Assembly: GCA_963717945.1 (NCBI GenBank)
Contig: CAVQXT010000003.1
Location: 1,116,001-1,180,000, forward strand
Length of the DNA stretch: 64,000 nt
From: FEN-299 sp963717945
GTDB lineage: Bacteria > Acidobacteriota > Vicinamibacteria > Vicinamibacterales > Fen-181
Direction of reading: 5' to 3'
Part shown: positions 23,640 to 31,364 of the stretch, piece after piece
Layout of the letters: the number at the start of each line of letters is the position of its first letter
Position numbering within the stretch: the stretch's first letter is position 1
Program-made: the position numbers and the translations under genes
Notes under the pieces: model-generated
What the model was told of the DNA's origin: nothing
Databases searched by the model: none
What the model saw: only the letters and a program-made list of their open reading frames with translations

Positions 23640-24614
23640 TCACATCGCCGCGCGGCTGGCGTGGACGGCGGCGCCGAGCAGCCCGGCCTCCTCGTTGAGC
23701 ACCACCGACACCGGCACGCGCGACACCATCTCGTCGAGCGGCGCCTTGGCGCGGAACGCGGCGATGAACCGGCCGTCGGTGAGCGCCGGCAGGATCTTGT
23801 GCGCGATGCCGCCGCCGAGGAACACGCCGGCCGTCGCCATCGAGCGCAACGCCAGGTTGCCCGCCTCGGCGCCGTACACCGACACGAAGATCTGGAGGGC
23901 GCGGACGCAGTCGGGGCAACGGCGCTCGAGGGCCGAACGCGTGATCAGGGCGGGGGCCCCGGCCGGGTCGGCGTCGATCTCGCCGGCCTCGCACGGCCGC
24001 TGGTGGGTGAAGTGATAGAGGTTCACCAGGCCCGGCCCCGAGAGCACCCGCTCGTAGTCGGCGCGCCCGAAGCGCACGACGAGGTGGGCGAGCAGCGCGA
24101 TCTCGTCGGGCGTCGTCGGCGCGAAATCGGCGTGCCCGCCCTCGGTCGGCGACGGCACCATCCGCCCGTCCACGTTGTGCAGCAGCGCCTCGCCAAGCCC
24201 CGTGCCGGCCGCGATGACCGCCGCGTTGCCCGTCGGCACCGGGCGGCCTTGCTGGATGACGGCCAGTTCGTCAGGCCGCAGCACCGGGATCGACCAGGCC
24301 GTCGCCTCGAGGTCGTTGAGCAGCGTCACGCGCGGGATTCCGAAGCGCGCGCGGACGGCCGCCGCGTCCACGACCCACGGGACGTTGGTGAGCCGGGCCG
24401 CCTGGCCCACGATCGGGCCCGCGACGCCGAAGCTGGCCGCCAGGACGACCGACGGCCCGCCGTGTCCCCGGAGGAAGTCCTCGAGGATGGCCTCGAGGCT
24501 CGGATACTCGCGCGTCGGGAAGTTCCGGACCTCCACCCGATCCGGCCGCGCGGGCTCGGGCGCGAACAGCCCGACGAGCGCCTTGCTCCCTCCGATGTCG
24601 CCGGCGAGCAGCAT
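23640..24614 (-). CDS. glk: Glucokinase
   Basis: The 324-residue protein fits bacterial glucokinase (ROK-unlike, Glk type): LAGDIGGSKALVGLF is the phosphate-1 ATP motif, ASFGVAGPI follows, LLNDLEATAWS contains the catalytic Asp, VIAAGTGLGEALL is the adenosine loop and EGGHADFAP the sugar-binding region. It phosphorylates glucose in the cytoplasm. ATG at 24612-24614 is chosen over an upstream start because it directly precedes DIGG and sits six bases after TACAAT. Divergent from the MerR-TPR gene. Confidence 0.92.
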   Translation of the reverse strand: MLLAGDIGGSKALVGLFAPEPARPDRVEVRNFPTREYPSLEAILEDFLRGHGGPSVVLAASFGVAGPIVGQAARLTNVPWVVDAAAVRARFGIPRVTLLNDLEATAWSIPVLRPDELAVIQQGRPVPTGNAAVIAAGTGLGEALLHNVDGRMVPSPTEGGHADFAPTTPDEIALLAHLVVRFGRADYERVLSGPGLVNLYHFTHQRPCEAGEIDADPAGAPALITRSALERRCPDCVRALQIFVSVYGAEAGNLALRSMATAGVFLGGGIAHKILPALTDGRFIAAFRAKAPLDEMVSRVPVSVVLNEEAGLLGAAVHASRAAM

Positions 24615-24620
24615 CGGATG

Positions 24621-24626
24621 ATTGTA
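24621..24626 (-). promoter_or_regulatory. -10-like TACAAT six nt before the glucokinase ATG
   Basis: TACAAT followed by six bases and ATG on the minus strand, without a ribosome-binding site; the pattern fits a leaderless glucokinase message. Confidence 0.45.
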
Positions 24627-24684
24627 CCAGCGCGCCAACGCTCGGGCGTTGACTTTCCCCGGTCGCTCCGTCAAGGTATCCCGC

Positions 24685-25515
24685 ATGAGCGCGGACGTAT
24701 CCAGGCCCGATCCCACGCCGGGCCCGCCGCCGGGGCAGGGCCTGACGGTGCGTGACGTGCTCGCGAGGTACCCGCTCCTTCGCGAGGATCATCTCCGCTA
24801 CCTGCGGAAGTGGAACGTGATCCGGCCGGCGTCCCGCGCCGGGGCCAACGCCACGCTCTCGTTTGCCGATCTCGGCGTCATCAGGCAGGTGCATGCCGAA
24901 CTCGAGCGGGGCGCGCCGTTTCGCGCCGTGCTCCGGTCGCTCCAGGCGTTGCGCCTCGGGCAGCTCGCCTTCGACTTCCGGCTCGAGGCGGATCCGGCCA
25001 AGGTCATCCTGCTCGCGAGACCGTCCGATCTCGCGCCCGACAGGTCGGGCCGCACCACCGAGTCGGCGGAGGAGTCCTTCCGGGACGGCTCGGCCCTCGA
25101 CGACGGCGACCCGAGGAAGGCGCCGGCGGCGGCGCGGGCCTACCGCCGGGCGCTCGAGATCGATCCGGAGCTCGTCCCGGCGATGATCAACCTCGCCAAC
25201 ATCCATTACGCCGAAGAGCACATGCCCGAGGCCGAGGCGCTCTACGAGCGCGCCATCGAGTTCGATCCCAACGTCTTCGAGGCGCACTTCAACCTCGGCA
25301 ACGTGCACCACGACCTCGGCCGCCTCGAGGCGGCGCGCGCGGCCTACGAGGCGGCGCTGCGCCTCAATGCCGACTACGCCGACGCGCACTTCTACCTCGC
25401 GGTGACGCTCGAGAAACTCGGGCGCCCGCAGCAGGCCCGGACGCACTGGCGCCGGTACCGGGAACTGGCCCCGGACGGCGAGTGGGTTCAACTGGCGAGT
25501 GAATTCGGCGAGTAG
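24685..25515 (+). CDS. MerR-type DNA-binding domain fused to TPR repeats
   Basis: The 276-residue protein has residues about 15-85 as a MerR-like winged helix (VRDVLARYPLLREDHLRYL, then SFADLGVIRQVHAELERG). The C-terminal half contains three TPR units (AARAYRRALEIDPELVPAMI, AEALYERAIEFDPNVFEAHF and AARAAYEAALRLNADYADAHF). The MerR part lacks an obvious effector-binding domain; the TPRs would serve as the protein-interaction module. ATG 24685 gives the compact N-terminus; an upstream alternative near 24622 would overlap the glucokinase promoter. Confidence 0.8.
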   Translation: MSADVSRPDPTPGPPPGQGLTVRDVLARYPLLREDHLRYLRKWNVIRPASRAGANATLSFADLGVIRQVHAELERGAPFRAVLRSLQALRLGQLAFDFRLEADPAKVILLARPSDLAPDRSGRTTESAEESFRDGSALDDGDPRKAPAAARAYRRALEIDPELVPAMINLANIHYAEEHMPEAEALYERAIEFDPNVFEAHFNLGNVHHDLGRLEAARAAYEAALRLNADYADAHFYLAVTLEKLGRPQQARTHWRRYRELAPDGEWVQLASEFGE

Positions 25516-25530
25516 GAGGGCGCGGCCGGC

Positions 25531-25818
25531 TCAGTAGCCGTAGTCTTCGCGCTTCTTCGGGGTGCGGCGCAGCTTGTAGTAGCCGCAGTCGGGGCACCAC
25601 GCCGTGGCCTCGAAGCCGTTGGCGCCGGTCAGCGGCAGGACGTCCCGGTGGGCGCAGCAGTCGGCCGTCCCGTTTTCGTGGGCTTTGCGCCAGCGGCAGG
25701 ATTGAAACCGCTCCGCCGCGGGGGGACCGGGAACCCGCAACTCCGCCGTACCCGCTGCCGCGAGCGGCTCGGGCGTGTGCACCAGACCATCAGCGAAGGG
25801 CTTTTCGTCTACCGACAA
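25531..25818 (-). CDS. Small Cys-rich hypothetical protein
   Basis: The 95-residue protein starts at TTG, five bases after a strong AAGGAGG on the minus strand, which decides this start. Cysteines are clustered in the second half (FQSCRWRK, ADCCAHRD and AWCPDCGYYKLRR), suggesting a metal site. The C-terminus is basic with tyrosines. Function unknown. Confidence 0.65.
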   Translation of the reverse strand: MSVDEKPFADGLVHTPEPLAAAGTAELRVPGPPAAERFQSCRWRKAHENGTADCCAHRDVLPLTGANGFEATAWCPDCGYYKLRRTPKKREDYGY

Positions 25819-25929
25819 CCTGTCCTCCTTCAAACATTGTGCCAGATGGCGTCCCGCTGGTAAATGGCGACCATCAGGGTCGCGTATAGCCACCCGGCGC
25901 CGGCCCTGAAGTCCAGGCCTGCCTTTGGA

Positions 25930-28500
25930 TTACAGCGCCCGCACGGCCGACTCCACGCGCCCGGCCAGCGCCGCGTAATCGTCGCCGTCGAGCGTCAGCG
26001 GTTCGCCGAACGCCACCCTGACGCGGCCCGGCCGCGCCATCCTCCACGACTTGTGCAGCACGCGGTCGAGCCCTTCGAGCCGGACCGGGACGACCCTCAC
26101 CCCCAGCCGGGCGCCAATCAGGCCGACGCCCGGCCGGAACCGGCCGATCCGCCCGGTCTCGGTGCGCTCGCCCTCCGGGAAGATCAGGACGGACCAGCGA
26201 TCGCCGAGCAGGTCGCCGATGTAGCGAAGGCTCTGGCGCGCGCCCGCCTCGCGCTGGGGCAGCGGGAAGGCATTGAAGAAGCCCGCCGCCAGGTAGTAGA
26301 GCCCGCCGTTGACGAGACGCTCGCGGCGCGTGCGGCCGGCGGGATGGAAGTGCGCGTCGAAGTACTCCTTGGACATCGCCACCGCGACTCGCGCCCGGAG
26401 CGGGCTCGGCAGGGCGGCGAGCACGGCCGGCGTGTCCATGTGACTCTGGTGATTGGCGGCGAAGACGACCGGTTCGTCGAGGGCGGCCAGCCGCTCCAGC
26501 CCTTCCACGCGAATCCGCGCGAACAGCCGCGTGAGCGGCAGCAGCAGGACGGCCTGGGCGGCGCGCCGGCCGATCGAGACGAGCCGTCCCCGGCTCCAGC
26601 CCGGCATCGTCCAGGTCTCCGCGGCCGGGCGGACCCCGGGTGCCGCCGACGGGGCCCGCGTCTCCGACGCCGCCAGGCCGACGCCTGACGGCGCGTGCGC
26701 CGCCGCCGCCATCAGCGCGAGGACGTCGCCCACGGTCCGCGCTTCGGCGAAGCGATTCTCGTCGAGCGTCGAATCGAGCCGCTCTTCGATCGCGGCCATC
26801 AACTCCACGCGCTCGAGCGAGCTGAGGCCCAGTTCCTCGATCGTCGTCTCCGGCCGCACGTCGCGCCCGCCGGCGTAGCGGGCGAGCAGCGCCTCGAGCG
26901 ACGGCCCGGCGGCCGCCGAAGCGGCGGCGGCCGTTCCCGTTTCGACCCACCGCTTGACCTCGCGCCGCCGCAGCTTGCCCGTGCCCTCGGTGCGCGGCAG
27001 CTCGCGAGCGGGCCAGACCGAGATGCCGCGGATACGCTGATGATCGGCGAGCGCCGCATTGGCTCCGCGGACGATCGCCTCCACCTCCGTGCCCGGCTCG
27101 ACGACGACCACCGCGTGGACGCGCTCCTCGCCGCCGCGCGTCGCGCCGACCACTGCCGACTCGATCACCCCCGCCTGCGCGTTGACGACCCGCTCCACGT
27201 CGTCGGGGAACACGTTCAGGCCCTCGGGCGTGACGATCATCTCTTTCTTGCGGCCCTTGACGAACAGCCGCCCGTCGCCGTCGAGCTCGCCGATGTCGCC
27301 GGTGCGAAGCCACCCGTCCTCGAACGCCGCGGCCGTCTCGCTGGCGGCGCCGTAGTAGCCGCGCGTGACGTTCTCTCCCCTGACGAGGATTTCGCCGTCG
27401 GGGGCGATCCGCACCTCGACGCCCGCGATCGCCTTGCCCACCGAGCCGCGGCGGGCGGAGAACGGATGGTTGAGGCTGACGATCGGCGCCGTCTCGGTGA
27501 GGCCGTAACCCTGGATGACGAGGAACCCCAGCCGCGACCAGAACTCCTCGACGGCCGGGTCGAGCGGCGCGGCGCCGACCACGAAGCTCCAGAACTTCGG
27601 GCCGAAGGCGCGGTGAACGGCCCGGTAGCGCCACCAGCGCAGCGCGACGGGCCCGGCGGCGGCCGGCATCACTGCTGTCTCGGGATTCGCGCGCCGCACG
27701 TGCTGCGCCAGCACGTCCAGGATCTTGGGCACCGACACCAGCACCGAGACCCGGCGCTTCCTGACCTGCGCCACGATCTCCGCGGGGTTGTAGCCGCGCA
27801 TGAACACCACCGTGCCCGGCAGCATCGGCGGGATGAAGGTGGCCATCGCCTGGCCGAACAGGTGGCTGAGCGGCAGCAGGTTCAGGAACCGCAGCGGGAA
27901 GAACGGCCGGCCCCATCCCCTGTACTTCAGCACCTCGCGCTCGACGGGGACGATGTTGGCGAGCAGGTTGCGGTGCGAGATGACGACGCCCTTGGGCGCG
28001 GCCGTCGCCCCGGAGGTGAAGATGATCTCGGCCACGGCGTCGGGCGCGAGGGCCACCCGGGGCGCGACGCGCCGATCCTGCCAGTCGAGGCGGGAGAGGC
28101 GCCACGTGGCGGTCCCGTCCGGCAGGCCGATCGAGTGCGCCTCGGCGGCGTCGATCGCCGGCACGTCCTCGCCCACGAGCGCGAGGCGGGCCGAGACGAT
28201 CGCGGCCACGCGGCGCGCGAAGTCGAGCGACGACCGGTAGTCGATCGGAACGACCACGATGCCGGCGACGACGCAGCCCCAGAACGCGGCGATCCATTCC
28301 GGGCGGTTCTCGGCCCAGATGAGGACGGCGTCCCCGCGGCGAAGCCCGGCCTCGTGCAGGCGGCCGGCGAACCCTCTTGCCGCCGCCGCCACCTCGTCGT
28401 ATCGATACCGCCTCGTCCTCAGCCCGTCGTCGTGGACGAGGAACTCGCCCGGGCACGAGCCGAGGTCCTCGAAGAAGTCGAGGAGCGTGTCGCGGGGCAT
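25930..28500 (-). CDS. Trifunctional acyl-activating enzyme: acyl-CoA/ACP ligase, carrier domain and acyltransferase
   Basis: This 856-residue protein has three parts. Residues about 1-520 are an adenylate-forming ligase (IIFTSGATAAPKGVVISHRN, QGYGLTETAP, WLRTGDIGELDGDG, KGRKKEMIV). A phosphopantetheine carrier domain with LGLSSLERVELM, whose Ser would hold the arm, follows near 550-610. Residues about 650-850 are a 1-acylglycerol-3-phosphate acyltransferase-like domain (ANHQSHMDTP and FPEGERTETGR). One chain could therefore activate a fatty acid, tether it and transfer it to a phospholipid, as in the Aas acyl-recycling system. ATG is six bases after TAGAAT. Confidence 0.88.
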   Translation of the reverse strand: MPRDTLLDFFEDLGSCPGEFLVHDDGLRTRRYRYDEVAAAARGFAGRLHEAGLRRGDAVLIWAENRPEWIAAFWGCVVAGIVVVPIDYRSSLDFARRVAAIVSARLALVGEDVPAIDAAEAHSIGLPDGTATWRLSRLDWQDRRVAPRVALAPDAVAEIIFTSGATAAPKGVVISHRNLLANIVPVEREVLKYRGWGRPFFPLRFLNLLPLSHLFGQAMATFIPPMLPGTVVFMRGYNPAEIVAQVRKRRVSVLVSVPKILDVLAQHVRRANPETAVMPAAAGPVALRWWRYRAVHRAFGPKFWSFVVGAAPLDPAVEEFWSRLGFLVIQGYGLTETAPIVSLNHPFSARRGSVGKAIAGVEVRIAPDGEILVRGENVTRGYYGAASETAAAFEDGWLRTGDIGELDGDGRLFVKGRKKEMIVTPEGLNVFPDDVERVVNAQAGVIESAVVGATRGGEERVHAVVVVEPGTEVEAIVRGANAALADHQRIRGISVWPARELPRTEGTGKLRRREVKRWVETGTAAAASAAAGPSLEALLARYAGGRDVRPETTIEELGLSSLERVELMAAIEERLDSTLDENRFAEARTVGDVLALMAAAAHAPSGVGLAASETRAPSAAPGVRPAAETWTMPGWSRGRLVSIGRRAAQAVLLLPLTRLFARIRVEGLERLAALDEPVVFAANHQSHMDTPAVLAALPSPLRARVAVAMSKEYFDAHFHPAGRTRRERLVNGGLYYLAAGFFNAFPLPQREAGARQSLRYIGDLLGDRWSVLIFPEGERTETGRIGRFRPGVGLIGARLGVRVVPVRLEGLDRVLHKSWRMARPGRVRVAFGEPLTLDGDDYAALAGRVESAVRAL

Positions 28501-28506
28501 GGACGG

Positions 28507-28512
28507 ATTCTA
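28507..28512 (-). promoter_or_regulatory. -10-like TAGAAT six nt before the ligase-acyltransferase ATG
   Basis: TAGAAT on the minus strand, six bases and then ATG, no Shine-Dalgarno. The plus strand of the same gap carries CATATAGAAT near 28537-28546, a candidate -10 for the divergent SDR gene. Confidence 0.45.
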
Positions 28513-28581
28513 CGCCGCCGCCCGGCCCGAGGCTGTCATATAGAATGAAAGGGATCGGGTCTGAGACGGGAGTGGGACACC

Positions 28582-29511
28582 ATGCGGATCTTTCTGACCG
28601 GAGCCAGCGGGTACGTCGGGTCGGCGGTGTTGGACGCGTTCGCCCGGGCCGGGCACCAGGTGACCGGTCTCGTCCGACATTCGGAGAACGCGGCGAGGGT
28701 CGCCGCGCGCGGGGGCACGCCGCTCTGCGGCGACCTGCTCGAGCCGTCCTCGTACCGCCCGGCGGCCGAGGGGCACGACGTCTTCATCCACGCGGGCTTC
28801 GACGGGACCCGCGGGGCCGAAGCCGACCGCGTCGCGATCGACACGCTCATCGACGCGGCGCGCGCGGGGGACGCGGGCCGGGCGAGGCTGCTCGTCTACA
28901 CGTCGGGGATCTGGGTGCTCGGTCCGACGTCGGCCCCGGCGGCGGAGGACGCCGCGTTGAACCCGGCGGCCATCGTCACCTACCGTCCCGCGCACGAGCA
29001 GGCGGTGCTGGCGGCGGCGGGCGGCGGCCTGCGGACGGCGGTCATCAGGCCCGGCATCGTCTTCGGCGGGTCGAGGGGGATCGTCGGCGACATCTTCCGC
29101 GACGCCGCCAACGGGCTCATCCGGGTGGTCGGCACCGGCGAGAACCGCTGGCCGGCGATCTACGATCGCGACCTGGCGGAGCTCTACCTGCGGCTCGCGC
29201 TTCGGGCCGACGCCTCGGGCGTATTCCATGCGACCGACGAGACCGACGAGCGGGTCAACGAGATCGTGGAGGCGATCGCCGCGCACGCGCCGACACCGCC
29301 CGACGTGCGCCGTGTGCCGCTGAAGGAGGCGCAGGCGAAGATGGGGCCCTACGCGCTCGCGCTGGCGCTCGACCAGGTGGTGCGCAGCCCGCGCGCCCGC
29401 GCGATCGGCTGGGTGCCGGCGGTGCGCTCGATCACGGGGAACGCGGCGCGGCTGTTCGGCGAGTGGCGGGCCGGGTCGAAGCCGGCCGGCGAGGACGGCG
29501 GTCTCAGGTGA
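28582..29511 (+). CDS. NAD(P)-dependent SDR, epimerase/dehydratase-like
   Basis: The 309-residue extended SDR has LTGASGYVGSAVLDAF, the dinucleotide-binding motif, at about 5-20, an acidic GDLLEPSSY segment, LLVYTSGIWVLG and YRPAHEQAVL in place of the usual YxxxK catalytic motif. Tyr is followed by Arg-Pro-Ala and no Lys four residues on, so the classical pair is altered. VIRPGIVFGG is the substrate loop. Substrate unknown. The stop overlaps a possible GTG of the next gene. Confidence 0.85.
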   Translation: MRIFLTGASGYVGSAVLDAFARAGHQVTGLVRHSENAARVAARGGTPLCGDLLEPSSYRPAAEGHDVFIHAGFDGTRGAEADRVAIDTLIDAARAGDAGRARLLVYTSGIWVLGPTSAPAAEDAALNPAAIVTYRPAHEQAVLAAAGGGLRTAVIRPGIVFGGSRGIVGDIFRDAANGLIRVVGTGENRWPAIYDRDLAELYLRLALRADASGVFHATDETDERVNEIVEAIAAHAPTPPDVRRVPLKEAQAKMGPYALALALDQVVRSPRARAIGWVPAVRSITGNAARLFGEWRAGSKPAGEDGGLR

Positions 29512-29516
29512 CGGGC

Positions 29517-30506
29517 ATGGACGATCTCGTCTCTCTCGACGACATCCGCGCGGCGGCATCCCGGATTGCGGGCGTGGCTCGCGTCACCCCGCTCATCGAG
29601 GTCCGCGAGCTGAGCGCGTGGGGCGGGACGGAGGCGGCGCCGCTGCGGCTCAAGTGCGAGAACCTGCAGGTGGGCGGCGCGTTCAAGATCCGCGGCGCGT
29701 TCAACATGGCGTCGAGGCTCCCGGAGGACGCACGGCGCGCGGGCCTGCTCACCTACTCGTCGGGCAACCACGGCCTGGCGACGGCCATCACCGCCCGGCG
29801 CCTCGGCATCCCGGCGGTCATCGTGATGCCGACCACCGCTCCAGCCGTGAAGATCGAGGGGGCGCGCGCGCTGGGCGCCGAGGTGCTGTTCGAGGGCACG
29901 ACGACGATCGAGCGGAAGGCGAGGGCCGAGGCCGAGGCGGCGCGACGGGGGCTGGTCATCGTGCCGCCGTTCGATCACCCGCACACCGTGGCGGGGCAGG
30001 GGACCGTCGGGCTGGAGATCCTCGAGCAGTGCCCCGAGGTGGCCACCGTCTACGTCCAGATCGGCGGCGGCGGGCTCATCTCGGGCATCGCCACCGCGCT
30101 CAAGCGGAGCCGGCCGTCGGTGCAGGTGGTGGGCGTCGAGCCGGTCGGCTCGGCGCGGATGACGGCGTCGCTCGCCGCGGGCCACCCGGTGACCATCCCG
30201 ATGACGCCGGGGATCGCCGACGGCCTGCTGGCCGTCCGGCCCGCCGACATCACCTTCCGTCACGTGCGGGCCTTCGTGGACCGGATCGTCACGATCGACG
30301 ACGGCGCGATCGTGGGCGCGCTGCGGTGGATCTTCCGCGAGGCGCGGCTGGTGGCCGAGCCGAGCGGCGCGATCACCGTCGCGGCGGTGCTGGCCGAGGC
30401 CGCGGCCGGGCGCCTCGACGCGCGCGGGCCCGTGGTGGCGGTCATCAGCGGCGGCAACGTGGAGCCGCAGGCCTTCACGGAGTACCTGTCCGGCGTACGA
30501 GTGTAG
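29517..30506 (+). CDS. PLP-dependent threonine/serine dehydratase-like enzyme
   Basis: The 329-residue fold type II PLP enzyme has the PLP lysine in GGAFKIRGAFN, SSGNHGLATA, VQIGGGGLISG (phosphate loop) and SGGNVEPQAF near the end. It most resembles catabolic threonine dehydratase or serine racemase, converting Thr/Ser to a 2-oxo acid plus ammonia. There is no C-terminal ACT domain, so no feedback control by isoleucine. ATG 29517 is preferred over GTG 29508, which overlaps the SDR stop. The stop codon TAG at 30504-30506 is provided by the GTAG head of a REP element. Confidence 0.88.
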   Translation: MDDLVSLDDIRAAASRIAGVARVTPLIEVRELSAWGGTEAAPLRLKCENLQVGGAFKIRGAFNMASRLPEDARRAGLLTYSSGNHGLATAITARRLGIPAVIVMPTTAPAVKIEGARALGAEVLFEGTTTIERKARAEAEAARRGLVIVPPFDHPHTVAGQGTVGLEILEQCPEVATVYVQIGGGGLISGIATALKRSRPSVQVVGVEPVGSARMTASLAAGHPVTIPMTPGIADGLLAVRPADITFRHVRAFVDRIVTIDDGAIVGALRWIFREARLVAEPSGAITVAAVLAEAAAGRLDARGPVVAVISGGNVEPQAFTEYLSGVRV

Positions 30507-30755
30507 GGCGACCCTTCAGGGTCGGAGCGTCGGCAGGCCTGAAGACCCGTCCTACGCGCGCTCGCGCTTCGTCCGTGTGTAGGCCGACCCTTTAGGGTTG
30601 GCGCGTCGGCAGGCCTGAAGGCCCGTCCTACGCGCGCTCGCGCTCCGTCCGTGTGTAGGCCGACCCTTTAGGGTTGGCGCGCCGGCAGGCCTGAAGGCCC
30701 GTCCTACGCGCGCTCGCGCTTCGTCCGTGTGTAGGCCGACCCTTTAGGGTTGGCG
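30503..30755. repeat. Four-copy tandem BIME array (76-bp units) abutting the RAYT gene
   Basis: GTAG heads stand at 30503, 30579, 30655 and 30731, exactly 76 bp apart. Each is followed by a palindrome with stem arms GCCGACCC and GGGTTGGC around TTTA (the first unit has a TTCA loop). Each unit also contains a reversed partner (GGCAGGCCTGAAGGCCC then GTCCTAC), i.e. two REPs in opposite orientation, the BIME layout known from enterobacteria. The array begins within the dehydratase stop codon and covers the C-terminal codons of the transposase gene. Confidence 0.92.
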
Positions 30756-31261
30756 CGTCGGTCACCCGGATCCCACAATTCGCTGCAGGCGCAGATTTCG
30801 TCCATCGAGAATAGGTCCGACCCGCAAAACGGGTACTCGCCAACGTCGCGAGCCAGGCCTGCCCGAACCGGATTGGTCACAATGTACCGGATCACCGCCA
30901 GCATATCGTCCTCATCCCGCAGAATGCGGTCGTAGAATCCCTGCTGCCAGAGACGGGTCCTCGTGCGGCGCGCAAACGCATAGCCGGTGCGCTGCTTGGC
31001 ATCGTGGACGAACGACACGAGGCCCGACTCGACGGTGCGAGCCTCGCAAAGCAGGTGAAGGTGGTCGGGCATGAAGCAGTACGCCAGATGTGCGAACCCG
31101 TGCTCACCGGCAGAGTGACGGAATTGCTCGAGGACGGGCGATACCGCTTCCGCCGAGGTGAACACGGGGCGCCGCATGTGCACACACAATGTCAGGAAGT
31201 ATCGCCGCAAGCCGGTATACGAGAAGGCTCGAACGCGAGGCGGGTGCACGCATAGGAGCAT
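30704..31261 (-). CDS. REP-associated tyrosine transposase (RAYT, IS200/IS605-like Y1 HUH)
   Basis: This 185-residue protein shows the RAYT hallmarks. RRYFLTLCVHMRRPVF is at the N-terminus. The HUH metal site YCFMPDHLHLL has His-67 and His-69. The C-terminal helix VIRYIVTNPVRAGL carries the catalytic Tyr-126. RAYTs nick and join single-stranded REP hairpins at the GTAG head. Its gene is bracketed by the repeats it would act on, and residues about 168-185 (RRANPKGSAYTRTKRERA) are encoded by repeat DNA. The frame is intact and all catalytic residues are present, so it may be active. Confidence 0.92.
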   Translation of the reverse strand: MLLCVHPPRVRAFSYTGLRRYFLTLCVHMRRPVFTSAEAVSPVLEQFRHSAGEHGFAHLAYCFMPDHLHLLCEARTVESGLVSFVHDAKQRTGYAFARRTRTRLWQQGFYDRILRDEDDMLAVIRYIVTNPVRAGLARDVGEYPFCGSDLFSMDEICACSELWDPGDRRANPKGSAYTRTKRERA

Positions 31262-31276
31262 TCAAGCCGGATGCCA

Positions 31277-31364
31277 GAGGCCAGGTCTGGTTTGGCAGAC
31301 CCGAAGGCCCGCCCTCCGCACGATCGCGCTCTGTCCGTGTGTAGGCCGACCCTTTAGGGTTGGC
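31277..31364. repeat. BIME on the 5' side of the RAYT gene
   Basis: A degraded reversed REP (GGCAGACCCGAAGGCCCG) is followed by linker and a forward REP with GTAG at 31341-31344. The pair mirrors the units at 30503-30755, so the RAYT gene is flanked on both sides. The forward REP supplies the stop of the next gene. Confidence 0.88.
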
